DNA of 64,000 nt from Cedecea lapagei (GCF_900635955.1 NZ_LR134201.1:4464001-4528000); one strand, 5' to 3'; counted from the stretch's first letter, positions 20,531 to 30,262 are shown. Notes: generated from the sequence alone by a model not told the origin. Numbers and translations are program-made.

Positions 20531-22319
20531 AAACCGTCTCGTAATCTTTATCGAACAGGTTAGCTATTCTACCACGAACGGTCAGCTGTGACGTGACAGG
20601 ATACGACAACGCGACATCCCACAGGCTGACGCCGCCCATTTTCACGGTTTTATTGGTGTTGAAATCGGTGTCGTAGCGTGACCCAAGGTAATGATAAGTC
20701 ACGCTCCAGTCCAGATCGTAGAGCGCCCAATCGAGCTGATACTTCACCTGCTGTTTGGCGCGACGGGCCAACGGCGCATCGTTCAGGCCATTACGGGCAT
20801 CAACATAGTCATAGCTAATGCTGTGCTGCACGGGTCCGGTATCGAAGGCGGCTGTACCTTCTACCCCTTTGATATTGGCCTTGCCGACGTTGTTATAGCT
20901 CTGCGTGTTAGTGTTGAAGTCGATCAGGTTATCAACAAGATTACGGTACCCCGAAACACGCCAGGTCACGCCCGAGGTCAGGCCTTCAAACGCCCCTTCC
21001 CACTGACGGCTCTCTTCCGGATTCAGGTTTCTGTCCCCGAATGAGCCAAACAGCTGCCCCTGGTTTGGCGCCTTAAAGGCGGTGCCGTAGGAGGCAATAA
21101 AGCGATAGCCCTCGACAAACTCCCATGCTGCGCTGCTCTGCCAGGTCCCATGATTCCCGAACTCTGAGTTGTCATCGTTGCGGGCAGCCCCTTCAAAGGT
21201 GAAATCACCCAGCTTCTGCAGCGCCGTCAGATAGACGCCGGTATTACGCTGATCGTAGCCGTCAGTCACATAGTTAGTACCCGGTTCAGTGCTTTGCTTC
21301 TGCCAGTCAACGCCCGCGCCTACATTGCCAGCGCCCACATCAACAGAGTTAGTCCACTGCAGGTTGTATTGTTTGATTTCATCCAGGGTAGCGCTGGAGT
21401 CGTAGCGCCCGAGGCGTGGATCGAAATTGTAATCTTTACTGTGGCCGTAGCTGGAGATCAGCTGCGAATGGAAGATATCGTTGTTAAAGCGCAGCCCGGC
21501 ATCCCATGTCTGGCTGTAGAGCTGGCGAGTATCCGCCAGCACGCCGGGGGTATAATTGTTGCCGTCGTAGGCCGTGCGGTTATCATAACCGTAGCCTCGC
21601 ACAAAGCCGCTCCATTGCTCAGAGAAGCTGTGTTCAAGCGCACCATAAAGTGACTTGCTCATAAAACCGTCACGATCGGGCTGACGCAGGCCGCCGGTAT
21701 TACCATCGGCCACAACGTCAAAGCCTTTGGTGTACTCATAGTTGCCTGCCAGAGTCACGCGCGTGTTATCCCCAAGCTTCTGCTGAGTACTCGCGTCATA
21801 GTTCTGGTAACCGTTTGAGCCCATTCCGGCCGTTAGCGTTGTGCCGTCTTTATCACGCGTAGTGATAATATTGATGACCCCACCGATGGCATCAGAACCA
21901 TACACCGCCGAGCGAGGCCCGCGAATGTACTCTACTCGCTGAACAAGGGAGACGGGAATCTGGCTAAGGTCGGAAGAGCCGGTAACACCGGCCTGATTCA
22001 GGCGGATGCCGTCTATCAGCACCAGCACATGGCTGGAGTTAGTCCCGCGGATAAACACAGAGGAAAGCTGACCAAGGCCGCCGTTCTGAGCGATATCCAC
22101 CCCCGGCAGACGACGCATCACATCGGTCAACGACTTAGACTGCCAGCGGTCGATTTCTTCACGCGTGACCACCGAAGTCGGCGCCAGTATGGTATCCACC
22201 GGCTGCTGAAAACGGTTAGCGGTCACTACCAGAGTATTGTCGGTATTGCTGTCCTGCGCCCAAACTGAAAAAGCCGTTGCGGACAGAGCCGTCAACAGCG
22301 AAACCTTCTTTATCATCAT
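20475..22319 (-). CDS. btuB: Vitamin B12 outer-membrane TonB-dependent receptor
   Basis: BtuB imports cobalamin across the outer membrane using TonB energy. The 614 residues start with a signal peptide (cleavage after about residue 21, SVWA-QDS), then the TonB box DNTLVVTAN, a plug domain (about 30-150) and a 22-strand barrel ending in the usual C-terminal aromatic (YTF). Expression is controlled by the cobalamin riboswitch just upstream. The gene is divergent from trmA. Confidence 0.97.
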   Translation of the reverse strand: MMIKKVSLLTALSATAFSVWAQDSNTDNTLVVTANRFQQPVDTILAPTSVVTREEIDRWQSKSLTDVMRRLPGVDIAQNGGLGQLSSVFIRGTNSSHVLVLIDGIRLNQAGVTGSSDLSQIPVSLVQRVEYIRGPRSAVYGSDAIGGVINIITTRDKDGTTLTAGMGSNGYQNYDASTQQKLGDNTRVTLAGNYEYTKGFDVVADGNTGGLRQPDRDGFMSKSLYGALEHSFSEQWSGFVRGYGYDNRTAYDGNNYTPGVLADTRQLYSQTWDAGLRFNNDIFHSQLISSYGHSKDYNFDPRLGRYDSSATLDEIKQYNLQWTNSVDVGAGNVGAGVDWQKQSTEPGTNYVTDGYDQRNTGVYLTALQKLGDFTFEGAARNDDNSEFGNHGTWQSSAAWEFVEGYRFIASYGTAFKAPNQGQLFGSFGDRNLNPEESRQWEGAFEGLTSGVTWRVSGYRNLVDNLIDFNTNTQSYNNVGKANIKGVEGTAAFDTGPVQHSISYDYVDARNGLNDAPLARRAKQQVKYQLDWALYDLDWSVTYHYLGSRYDTDFNTNKTVKMGGVSLWDVALSYPVTSQLTVRGRIANLFDKDYETVYGYHTAGREYYLSGSYTF

Positions 22320-22339
22320 TTATATAAGCATCCGCTTTC

Positions 22340-22570
22340 GACCAGGATGCCGCAGATATGGCAAATAGCACGCGATAGCCACATCACTTGCGACGTACTT
22401 CCGGCAGGTCTTCGGGCTTGGGGGCTTAATTGAGATGAAGACTTCCCGCTTATATAGAGAAGCAGTGTCTGCTTAATGCGTTCATCTCGCCGTTCCTTAC
22501 CGCTGCGCGTCAGCCCCAGAATTACACTGGGTTCCCTTTTAACTCTCAGGAGGCCGGAAAAGCCATGCTA
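22340..22570 (-). promoter_or_regulatory. Cobalamin riboswitch of btuB
   Basis: The minus strand holds the class-I cobalamin riboswitch landmarks: GGGAACCCAGTG near 22530, GGGGCTGACGCGCAGCGGTAA, and the B12 box AGCCCGAAGACCTGCCGG near 22410, followed by a GC-rich hairpin (GCATCC / GGATGC) over the translation-start region. It folds like the E. coli btuB leader. Adenosylcobalamin binding shuts translation and transcription. Confidence 0.93.
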
Positions 22571-22697
22571 CCGTCAGGCTTATAGAGATGTCCAGACTTC
22601 CAGCGGAACTTCTTATCGCGATCGGGCTGGACATCGTGAGTTGAATCCCTACAATCGCCGCGTAGTTTGTATTCATTGACCGACTGGATGGCTAGCC

Positions 22698-23798
22698 ATG
22701 ACCCCTGAACACCTCCCGACAGATCAGTACGACGCGCAACTGGCGGAAAAAGTCACTCGCCTCGAAGGCATGATGGCGCCTTTTGACGCACCGGCCCCGG
22801 AGGTGTTCCGCTCACCGGTGAGCCACTATCGTATGCGAGCCGAGTTCCGCATCTGGCATGAAGGTGATGACCTTTATCACATCATGTTCGATCAGCAGAC
22901 CAAAAGCCGTATCCGCGTCAACAGTTTCCCGGCGGCAAGCGAGTTAATCAACGCCTTGATGCCAGCGATGCTGGACGGCGTTCGGGATATTCCAGTCCTG
23001 CGCCACAAGCTGTTCCAGATTGACTACCTGACGACGCTGAGCAATCAGGCCGTCGTCTCCCTTCTCTACCATCGCAAGCTGGATGACGAGTGGCGGCAGC
23101 ACGCTGAGGCGCTGCGCGATAGCCTACGCGCTCGCGGCTTTAACGTGCATTTGATTGGCCGGGCCACCAAAACCAAGATTGAGCTGGACCAGGACTTCAT
23201 CGACGAGCATCTGCCTGTTGCGGGTAAAGAGATGATTTACCGCCAGGTTGAAAACAGCTTCACCCAGCCAAACGCGGCCATGAATATTCAGATGCTGGAG
23301 TGGGCGCTGAACGCGACAGAAAACTCAAGCGGCGATCTGCTGGAGCTGTACTGCGGTAACGGCAACTTCTCGCTGGCGCTGGCCCGTAACTTCGACCGCG
23401 TGCTGGCAACCGAAATCGCTAAACCCTCCGTTGCGGCGGCGCAGTACAACATCGCGGCAAACAATATCGACAACGTGCAGATTATCCGCATGGCTGCCGA
23501 AGAGTTTACCCAGGCGATGAACGGCGTCAGGGAGTTCAACCGCCTGCAGGGTATCGACCTTAAGAGTTACCAGTGCGAAACCATTTTCGTCGACCCGCCG
23601 CGCAGCGGTCTGGATGCCGACACGGTAAACATGGTGCAGGCCTATCCGCACATCCTTTATATCTCCTGCAACCCACAGACGCTGTGCGAAAATCTTGAGA
23701 CCTTGTCGCAGACTCACGATATCGCCCGGCTGGCGCTGTTCGATCAGTTCCCGTATACGCACCATATGGAGTGCGGTGTGCTACTGACCCGCAAATAA
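22698..23798 (+). CDS. trmA: tRNA (uracil-5-)-methyltransferase
   Basis: TrmA forms m5U54 (T54) in the T loop of all tRNAs using SAM. The 366 residues equal E. coli TrmA. The nucleophilic C324 (SCNPQTLC) and general base E358 (HMECGVLL) are in place; the SAM-binding LELYCGNGNFSLALA lies near residue 215 and the DPPR motif near 299. It is divergent from btuB. Confidence 0.98.
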   Translation: MTPEHLPTDQYDAQLAEKVTRLEGMMAPFDAPAPEVFRSPVSHYRMRAEFRIWHEGDDLYHIMFDQQTKSRIRVNSFPAASELINALMPAMLDGVRDIPVLRHKLFQIDYLTTLSNQAVVSLLYHRKLDDEWRQHAEALRDSLRARGFNVHLIGRATKTKIELDQDFIDEHLPVAGKEMIYRQVENSFTQPNAAMNIQMLEWALNATENSSGDLLELYCGNGNFSLALARNFDRVLATEIAKPSVAAAQYNIAANNIDNVQIIRMAAEEFTQAMNGVREFNRLQGIDLKSYQCETIFVDPPRSGLDADTVNMVQAYPHILYISCNPQTLCENLETLSQTHDIARLALFDQFPYTHHMECGVLLTRK

Positions 23799-23799
23799 G

Positions 23800-23825
23800 A
23801 AAAGGACGCCTGGGCGTCCTTTCTT
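23800..23825. terminator. Terminator between trmA and yijD
   Basis: Perfect stem AAAGGACGCC / GGCGTCCTTT with a minimal loop between convergent genes. Confidence 0.85.
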
Positions 23826-23840
23826 GTCTCTGTATTTCGC

Positions 23841-24197
23841 TTATTCCGAAGCTTCGCTTTTACGGCTGCGAACCCTGAACACAATCCAAAACAGCACAAC
23901 CACCGACAGAATTGAAGGCACAAAGTTAGAGCCGATCGCCGGGTACTCAACGCGAACCACTGAGCTGTAAAGCAGCACGCCTAAGACAAAACAGGCGGCG
24001 GCCAGGCTTGGTAAGCCAATCGGCATGGTACGGTTCTGGTAGCGCTGATGCAGACAATAAACCGTCAGCACCAGGGCAATAACAGGGAAGATCGAGAATG
24101 GAACGACCGAGCTGAACAGCGCGGCAAACGATCCGTTAATCGACAGACCGGCGATAAACGCCAGCGCCAGCGTGCCTCTATCTTGTAACTGTTTCAT
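23841..24197 (-). CDS. yijD: YijD family inner-membrane protein
   Basis: This 118-residue protein has four predicted membrane segments (about residues 10-30, 33-50, 63-80, 92-110) and is a close match to E. coli YijD (119 aa, DUF1422). The function is unknown. It lies 14 nt downstream of fabR, so it is probably co-transcribed and may share the fatty-acid-related regulation. Residues near the C-terminus are mainly basic. Confidence 0.92.
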   Translation of the reverse strand: MKQLQDRGTLALAFIAGLSINGSFAALFSSVVPFSIFPVIALVLTVYCLHQRYQNRTMPIGLPSLAAACFVLGVLLYSSVVRVEYPAIGSNFVPSILSVVVLFWIVFRVRSRKSEASE

Positions 24198-24211
24198 TGT
24201 TGCTCGTTCCT

Positions 24212-24853
24212 TTACTCTTCGGATAAATGAGCAAGCGCCATTTTTTCTTGTTCCCGGCGATACCAGTAGTACGCCCCTTTCGAGATCATACGTAGCTGCA
24301 GCACCAGTCGCTCTTCGAGCTGGCGACGTTGTTCAATATCAACGTCCAGCGCTTCGGCACCTGCACTAAAAACAATGGTGACCATCGCTTCCGCCTGCGC
24401 TTCCGTGAAGCTGCGAGGCATGCGATTTTCGAGTTCTAAATAGTCGGCAAGTTCCGCAATAAAGTGCTGAATTTCACGCGCTACTGCGGCACGAAACGCC
24501 GCAGACGTGCCCGACCTTTCGCGCAGCAACAGGCGAAAGGCGTTAGGGTTATTGCCGATAAACTCCATAAAGGTAGAAACCGACGTGCGGATCACGCTGC
24601 CACCCTTCGCGATGCGCTGGCGTGCCTGGCGCATTAGCTGCCGCAGCATCAGGCCGCTTTCATCCACCATAGTAAGACCGAGTTCATCAACATCGCGAAA
24701 ATGGCGATAAAATGACGTTGGCGCAATACCGGCTTCGCGGGCGACTTCACGCAGGCTCAGGCTGGCAAAGCTTCTTTCGGCGCTTAGCTGGCTAAACGCG
24801 GCTTCGACCAAAGAACGCCTGGTTCTCTCTTTTTGTTGCGCTCTTACACCCAT
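24212..24853 (-). CDS. fabR: TetR-type regulator of unsaturated fatty acid synthesis
   Basis: FabR represses fabA and fabB and tunes membrane fluidity by sensing acyl thioesters. The N-terminal TetR HTH (residues about 10-55, SLREVAREAGIAPTSFYRHF) is nearly identical to E. coli FabR. The start MGVRAQQKERTRR at 24853 is used; a few upstream in-frame codons exist. The last ten residues (EKMALAHLSEE) diverge from E. coli. It is divergent from sthA. Confidence 0.96.
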   Translation of the reverse strand: MGVRAQQKERTRRSLVEAAFSQLSAERSFASLSLREVAREAGIAPTSFYRHFRDVDELGLTMVDESGLMLRQLMRQARQRIAKGGSVIRTSVSTFMEFIGNNPNAFRLLLRERSGTSAAFRAAVAREIQHFIAELADYLELENRMPRSFTEAQAEAMVTIVFSAGAEALDVDIEQRRQLEERLVLQLRMISKGAYYWYRREQEKMALAHLSEE

Positions 24854-25049
24854 CATATTGCCTGAATCCTTCAAACAGAGCTGGCACTATATCAGAGAAT
24901 CAAGCTACCGCTTTTATAGTGTATTGTGAATGATTGTTTACGGAGCATTGACCTGCTGCGGCGGTAAAAAGCACAACAAGAATTGGGGAAATTCTCGGTT
25001 GATGTTACCATCGTGTTGCCTTTATGTATAAAAACAGGTAAGCCTTACC

Positions 25050-26450
25050 ATGCCACAAACCTACGATTATGACGCAATAGTGATTGGTTCCGGTCCCGGA
25101 GGCGAAGGCGCCGCCATGGGTCTGGTGAAACAAGGAGCCAGGGTAGCGGTGATTGAGCGCTACCATAATGTTGGCGGCGGTTGCACCCACTGGGGCACCA
25201 TCCCTTCGAAAGCCCTCCGCCACGCCGTTAGCCGCATTATTGAATTCAATCAAAACCCGTTATACAGCGACCACACTCACCTTCTCCGCTCCTCTTTTGC
25301 CGACATCCTCAACCACGCCGACAGCGTGATTAACCAGCAAACCCGCATGCGCCAGGGCTTTTACGAGCGTAACCGCTGCGAAATGCTGCAGGGCGATGCG
25401 CACTTTGTGGATGAGCACACCATCGCGCTTCAGTGCCACGATGGTTCGGTAGAAACCTATACCGCCGAGAAGTTTGTCATTGCCTGCGGCTCGCGCCCAT
25501 ACCGCCCGCCGGAAGTTGATTTTACCCATCCGCGCATCTACGACAGCGACTCGATTCTTAGCCTGCATCACGAACCACGCCATGTGATCATCTATGGTGC
25601 CGGGGTGATCGGCTGCGAATATGCCTCGATCTTCCGCGGGATGAACGTCAAAGTCGATCTGATCAACACTCGCGATCGCCTGCTTGCCTTCCTCGATCAG
25701 GAGATGTCAGATTCACTCTCCTATCACTTCTGGAACAGCGGCGTGGTTATTCGCCACAATGAAGAGTTCGAGAAGATTGAGGGCGCCGACGATGGCGTGA
25801 TTGTTTCCCTGAAATCCGGCAAAAAAGTGAAAGCAGATTGCCTGCTTTACGCTAACGGACGAACCGGTAACACGGATTCACTGGCGCTGGAAAACATCGG
25901 GCTGGAAGCCGACAGCCGTGGACTCATCAAGGTTAACAGCATGTACCAGACCGCGCTGCCGCATATTTACGCGGTGGGCGACGTTATCGGCTACCCAAGC
26001 CTGGCTTCAGCGGCCTATGACCAGGGGCGTATCGCCGCTCAGGCGCTGGTAAAAGGCGAGGCGACCGGCCACCTGGTAGAAGATATCCCGACAGGGATTT
26101 ATACCATCCCTGAAATCAGCTCCGTGGGCAAAACGGAACAACAGCTGACGTCCATGAAAGTGCCTTACGAAGTGGGCCGTGCGCAGTTTAAACATCTCGC
26201 TCGTGCGCAAATCGTGGGGATGAACGTCGGGACGCTGAAAATTCTGTTCCACCGTGAGACGAAAGAAATTCTGGGGATCCACTGCTTTGGCGAGCGCGCG
26301 GCCGAAATTATTCACATCGGCCAGGCGATTATGGAGCAGAAAGGTGGCGGTAACACCATTGAGTACTTCGTTAACACCACCTTTAACTACCCGACGATGG
26401 CGGAAGCCTATCGGGTAGCGGCGCTTAACGGCTTAAATCGCCTGTTTTAG
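25050..26450 (+). CDS. sthA: Soluble pyridine nucleotide transhydrogenase
   Basis: SthA (UdhA) moves reducing equivalents between NADPH and NAD+ and mainly oxidises surplus NADPH. The 466-residue flavoprotein has GSGPGGEGA near residue 12 (FAD), GAGVIGCEYAS near 183 (NAD(P)) and the C-terminal dimerisation domain. In the disulfide-reductase relatives a CxxxxC active site follows the FAD motif; here the sequence is GGGCTHWGTIPSK with one Cys, as is normal for SthA. The end overlaps the end of oxyR by 18 nt. Confidence 0.97.
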   Translation: MPQTYDYDAIVIGSGPGGEGAAMGLVKQGARVAVIERYHNVGGGCTHWGTIPSKALRHAVSRIIEFNQNPLYSDHTHLLRSSFADILNHADSVINQQTRMRQGFYERNRCEMLQGDAHFVDEHTIALQCHDGSVETYTAEKFVIACGSRPYRPPEVDFTHPRIYDSDSILSLHHEPRHVIIYGAGVIGCEYASIFRGMNVKVDLINTRDRLLAFLDQEMSDSLSYHFWNSGVVIRHNEEFEKIEGADDGVIVSLKSGKKVKADCLLYANGRTGNTDSLALENIGLEADSRGLIKVNSMYQTALPHIYAVGDVIGYPSLASAAYDQGRIAAQALVKGEATGHLVEDIPTGIYTIPEISSVGKTEQQLTSMKVPYEVGRAQFKHLARAQIVGMNVGTLKILFHRETKEILGIHCFGERAAEIIHIGQAIMEQKGGGNTIEYFVNTTFNYPTMAEAYRVAALNGLNRLF

Positions 26451-27350
26451 CGCTGAGTCGAAATGGCCATCCATATGAGTGCGGATGGCCTCTGCCAGCT
26501 GCTCATAGCGGCTGCGCAGCGGTGACCCAGGACGATAAACCAGGCCGATGGTGCGACGCGGCTCTGGTTTATAGCACGGCAGATAAACCACGCCATCGCG
26601 TTGGCGCTCATGCGGCACGGCCAGCGCCGGCAGTAGCGTAATGCCGCTTCCTGCCGCAACCATGTTGCGCAGCGTTTCCAGGCTTGTCGCCCGGAAATGG
26701 GTATCTTCATCAGCGCCCGCTTCAAAACAGAAACCCATCGCCTGATCGCGCAGGCAGTGCCCGTCTTCCAGCATCAGCAGCTTTTCGCCGGCCAGATCGG
26801 ACATCGGCACGCGGTCGCGGTTTGCCCAGGGATGATCCTGATAAACCGCCAGCACCATCGGCTCATCAAACAGCGGCACTTCGATAAACGCTTCGCTCTC
26901 TTTGACCAGCGCCAGAATGGCACAGTCCAGCTTACCGCTATCGAGCTGCGCCAGCAGCTGATGGGTTTGGGCTTCATGCAGGTACATTTCCAGCTTAGGG
27001 AAGCTCTGATGCAGCATAGGGATAATTTGCGGTAGCAGATAAGGACCGACGGTTGGGATCAGGCCGATGTGAAGCGGCCCGGACATGGCTTCGCCCTGCT
27101 GGCTTGCCATCTCTTTCAGCACTTTGACTTCACGCAGCACGGTCCTCGCCTGATCCACCAGCAGTAAACCTGCCTGGGTGAACAGCACTTTGCGGCTGGT
27201 GCGCTCAAGAAGCATAACGCCCAGCTCATCTTCCAGCTTGCGAATCTGGCCGCTCAGCGTCGGCTGGCTAACGTGACAGGCATCCGCTGCCCGACGAAAA
27301 TGGCGGTGCTCGGCCAGCGCCACCAGGTATTCAAGATCTCGAATATTCAT
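26433..27350 (-). CDS. oxyR: Peroxide-sensing LysR-type regulator OxyR
   Basis: OxyR activates the hydrogen-peroxide regulon when C199 and C208 form a disulfide. Both cysteines are visible in GHCLRDQAMGFC. The 305 residues have a LysR HTH at 1-60 and the redox-sensing regulatory domain at about 90-300. Divergent to it lies oxyS, which OxyR activates; OxyR also represses itself from the shared region. Confidence 0.98.
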   Translation of the reverse strand: MNIRDLEYLVALAEHRHFRRAADACHVSQPTLSGQIRKLEDELGVMLLERTSRKVLFTQAGLLLVDQARTVLREVKVLKEMASQQGEAMSGPLHIGLIPTVGPYLLPQIIPMLHQSFPKLEMYLHEAQTHQLLAQLDSGKLDCAILALVKESEAFIEVPLFDEPMVLAVYQDHPWANRDRVPMSDLAGEKLLMLEDGHCLRDQAMGFCFEAGADEDTHFRATSLETLRNMVAAGSGITLLPALAVPHERQRDGVVYLPCYKPEPRRTIGLVYRPGSPLRSRYEQLAEAIRTHMDGHFDSALKQAI

Positions 27351-27446
27351 TCTCTATCCTCCTGCGCCACGATAGTTCATGGCGATAGATAGCATAGCAA
27401 CGAACGATTATCCCTATCAAGCGATGTTGGTGAATAATAGCCGACA

Positions 27447-27574
27447 ACAGCAAGGCGCTTCGCCCTGACTTACCCCAGAACGAAGCGCGGCTGCAGAGAC
27501 TCTCTGTTCTCTGAACCTGACGAATTATTAAAGCCAACGTGAACTTTTAGCGGACAGTATGTCCGCTTTTTTTT
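27447..27574 (+). ncRNA. oxyS: OxyS small RNA
   Basis: OxyS is the OxyR-induced Hfq-binding sRNA that represses fhlA, rpoS and others. Its 3' part is recognisable here: AAAGCCAACGTGAACTTTT then a terminator stem (AGCGGACA / TGTCCGCT) and eight T. The 5' part forms a stem GCGCTTCG / CGAAGCGC with an 18-nt loop, of the same shape as E. coli stem a but different sequence. The 5' end is estimated from a -10-like AATAAT at 27433-27438 and from E. coli spacing to oxyR. The RNA is about 128 nt. Confidence 0.85.
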
Positions 27575-27592
27575 GTTCAAATTTCGAGGGGA

Positions 27593-28966
27593 TTAGACCA
27601 GGCGCTGTTTAGCGTCAGTGATGGCCTGGGCAACCTGCACAGGTGAAACGCCTCCCTTAGCAGCGCGTTTATCGAGGCAGGATTGCAGCGACAGGATCGG
27701 ATAAACATCGTCGCCAATAACCGCACTGAATTTTTGCAGATCGGCAAGCGTTAAGGCTTCGAGCGCTTTACCTTGTTTAATCGCTTCGACCACCGCCTCC
27801 CCAACAATGTGGTGGGCTTCACGGAACGGTACGCCTTTGGCGACCAGATAATCCGCCAGCTCGGTGGCATTCGCATAGCCTTGTTCGGCCGCTTCCTGAC
27901 AGCGAGGACGTTTTACCTGGATACCGTCCAGCACCAGCACCGACATATGCAGACAGTCAAGCCATGTGTCGAGCGCGTCGAACAGCCCCTCTTTGTCTTC
28001 CTGCATATCTTTGTTATAGGCCAGCGGCAGACCTTTCAGGGTCATCATCATGCCGGTCAGCGCACCCTGCACGCGGCCACATTTGCCGCGGATCAGCTCC
28101 AGCGCGTCCGGATTCTTCTTCTGCGGCATCAGCGAAGAGCCGGAAGTGACGCGATCGGAAAGCTCAACAAAACCGGCTTCTCCGGTATTGAAGAAGATCA
28201 GGTCTTCGGCAAAACGGGAAAGGTGGACCATGCCGATAGAAGCATTGGACAGCAGCTCCAGCACGTGATCGCGATCGGAAACGCTGTCCAGGCTGTTGCG
28301 GGTTGCAGAGGCAAAACCTAACCAGCCAGCCAGCTGCTCACGATCAATCTCATAGGCCGTCCCCGCCAGCGCGCCGCTGCCCAGCGGGCTAACGTCCAGA
28401 CGATCCAGCGTGCTTTGCAGGCGGCTTTCATCGCGAGCCAGCATTTCTACGTACGCCAGGCACCAGTGAGCAAACGTCACCGGCTGCGCACGCTGCAGGT
28501 GCGTATAGCCCGGCATCACGGCATCCTGGTTAGCTTCGGCAGTTTCAATCAGCGCCTGCTGAACCTGGCGAGTGGCCGCCAGCAGTTCACTAATCTGCAT
28601 TTTGCACCACAGCTTCAGGTCGGTCGCGACCTGATCGTTACGGCTACGGCCAGTATGGAGTTTTTTACCCAGCGCACCGACTTTATCGATAAGCTTGCCT
28701 TCCACCCAGCTGTGAATATCTTCCGCATCGCTTTCCAGAATCGCCTGCGGGTTGGCCTGCACTTCTTCCAGTAAAACGTTCAGAGCCTGCTCAAGCTGCT
28801 GTTGCTCAGCTTCAGTCAGCACGCCCACGGTGACCAGCGCTTTGGACCAGGCGACGGAACCTACGATGTCTTGCTCAGCTAAGCGATAGTCAAAGCGCAA
28901 AGAGTCATTGAATTGCTTAAACCGCCGATCGGCTGCCTGAGTAAAACGCCCACCCCAAAGTGCCAT
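27593..28966 (-). CDS. argH: Argininosuccinate lyase
   Basis: ArgH splits argininosuccinate into arginine and fumarate, the last step of arginine synthesis. The 457 residues match E. coli; the fumarase-superfamily signature GSSLMPQKKNPD and the HTGRSRNDQ motif are present. The ATG at 28966 (MALWGGRFTQ) is chosen over the one at 28972, because the GGAG SD is too close to the latter. Here it follows argG, 78 nt downstream, with a palindromic element in between. Confidence 0.97.
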   Translation of the reverse strand: MALWGGRFTQAADRRFKQFNDSLRFDYRLAEQDIVGSVAWSKALVTVGVLTEAEQQQLEQALNVLLEEVQANPQAILESDAEDIHSWVEGKLIDKVGALGKKLHTGRSRNDQVATDLKLWCKMQISELLAATRQVQQALIETAEANQDAVMPGYTHLQRAQPVTFAHWCLAYVEMLARDESRLQSTLDRLDVSPLGSGALAGTAYEIDREQLAGWLGFASATRNSLDSVSDRDHVLELLSNASIGMVHLSRFAEDLIFFNTGEAGFVELSDRVTSGSSLMPQKKNPDALELIRGKCGRVQGALTGMMMTLKGLPLAYNKDMQEDKEGLFDALDTWLDCLHMSVLVLDGIQVKRPRCQEAAEQGYANATELADYLVAKGVPFREAHHIVGEAVVEAIKQGKALEALTLADLQKFSAVIGDDVYPILSLQSCLDKRAAKGGVSPVQVAQAITDAKQRLV

Positions 28967-29001
28967 AGTCATGCTCCATTACATTATTGATGTTCATCTG
29001 C

Positions 29002-29037
29002 CCCTCACACCCTCCCCATTCAGGGAAAGCGTGAGGG
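29002..29037. repeat. Palindromic element between argG and argH
   Basis: Arms CCCTCAC and GTGAGGG enclose a 22-nt loop containing a second short dyad (CCC ATTCA GGG). It lies in the argG-argH gap and resembles the intergenic repeat palindromes (REP/PU class) of enterics. It may act as an mRNA-stabilising hairpin. No second copy was noticed in this window. Confidence 0.4.
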
Positions 29038-29044
29038 TAAAAAA

Positions 29045-30262
29045 TTACTTCTTAAGTTCGTTCAGCGCACGTATACGAGAAGAGAGTGAGAACAGACGGA
29101 TGAAGCCGCCAGCGTGGCTGTGATCGTAAACTTCGTCTTCGCCAAAGGTCGCAAACTCTTCACTGTACAGGCTGTTCGGTGACTTCTTCTGAATCGCCGT
29201 TACCTGACCTTTGTAAAGCTGCAGCACAACTTCGCCGTTCACCTCTTCCGCCAGCGACTCGGCAGACGCCTGCAGGGATTTACGCAGCGGCGCAAACCAG
29301 CGGCCATCGTACACAACGTAGGACATTTCCAGCCCCAGCTGCTCACGCCATTTGAAGGAATCGCGATCCAGCACCAGCTGCTCAACGCCACGCAGCGCAG
29401 CCATAATAATCGTGCCCCCCGGGGTTTCATAGCAGCCGCGGGACTTAATGCCCACCAGGCGGTTTTCAACGATATCGATACGGCCAATACCGTGTTTAGA
29501 GCCGATGACATTCAGGGTCTCAAGGCACTTGAACGGGCTCATCGCTTCGCCGTTGACGGCAACCACTTTGCCCTGCTTAACGGTAACGGTCACCTGCTCT
29601 GCCTGATCTGGCGCTTCCTGCGGGTCAACGGTCCACACCCAGCAATCTTTATTCGGCGCATTCCACGGGCTTTCCAGCACGCCACCTTCGGTAGAAATGT
29701 GCCATGCGTTCTCGTCACGGCTGTAGATTTTTTCCAGTGAGGCAGTCGTCGGGATATCACGCTCCTTCAGGTAGTCGAGCAGCGCTTCACGGGAACGCAG
29801 GTTCCACTCACGCCATGGCGCAACAACTTTCAGATGTGGAGCCAGCGCGGCCCAGGTGGATTCAAAACGCACCTGGTCGTTACCTTTGCCGGTCGCCCCG
29901 TGGCACAGCGCATCTGCGCCCACTTTATTGGCCACATCCACCAGCACCTTAGCGATCAGCGGACGCGCCATTGAAGTGCCGAGCAGGTAGCTGCCTTCAT
30001 ACAGCGCTCCGGTCTGCAGCACAGGGTAAACATAGTCGCTGATGAACTCTTCACGCGCATCCACGACGTAGCACTCAGAAGCGCCAGAACGTAACGCTTT
30101 CTGCTCTACGCCTTTAAGATCTTCACGATCCTGACCAATATCCACTACGCAGGCGACCACTTCGCAGTCACCGTAGTTCTCTTTCAGCCATGGAATGATG
30201 GCAGAAGTGTCGAGGCCGCCAGAGTATGCGAGAACGATTTTTTTGATGCCGTGATTTTGCAT
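29045..30262 (-). CDS. argG: Argininosuccinate synthase (short, ~400-residue type)
   Basis: ArgG joins citrulline and aspartate with ATP. It has 405 residues and the AYSGGLDTSAI ATP-pyrophosphatase P-loop at about residues 12-22, plus GATGKGNDQVRFE. This is the ~400-residue type; the separately located E. coli argG is a longer (447-residue) form. An AAGGACAAGAC SD precedes the ATG at 30262. It sits between argB and argH, making an argCBGH operon. Confidence 0.97.
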   Translation of the reverse strand: MQNHGIKKIVLAYSGGLDTSAIIPWLKENYGDCEVVACVVDIGQDREDLKGVEQKALRSGASECYVVDAREEFISDYVYPVLQTGALYEGSYLLGTSMARPLIAKVLVDVANKVGADALCHGATGKGNDQVRFESTWAALAPHLKVVAPWREWNLRSREALLDYLKERDIPTTASLEKIYSRDENAWHISTEGGVLESPWNAPNKDCWVWTVDPQEAPDQAEQVTVTVKQGKVVAVNGEAMSPFKCLETLNVIGSKHGIGRIDIVENRLVGIKSRGCYETPGGTIIMAALRGVEQLVLDRDSFKWREQLGLEMSYVVYDGRWFAPLRKSLQASAESLAEEVNGEVVLQLYKGQVTAIQKKSPNSLYSEEFATFGEDEVYDHSHAGGFIRLFSLSSRIRALNELKK

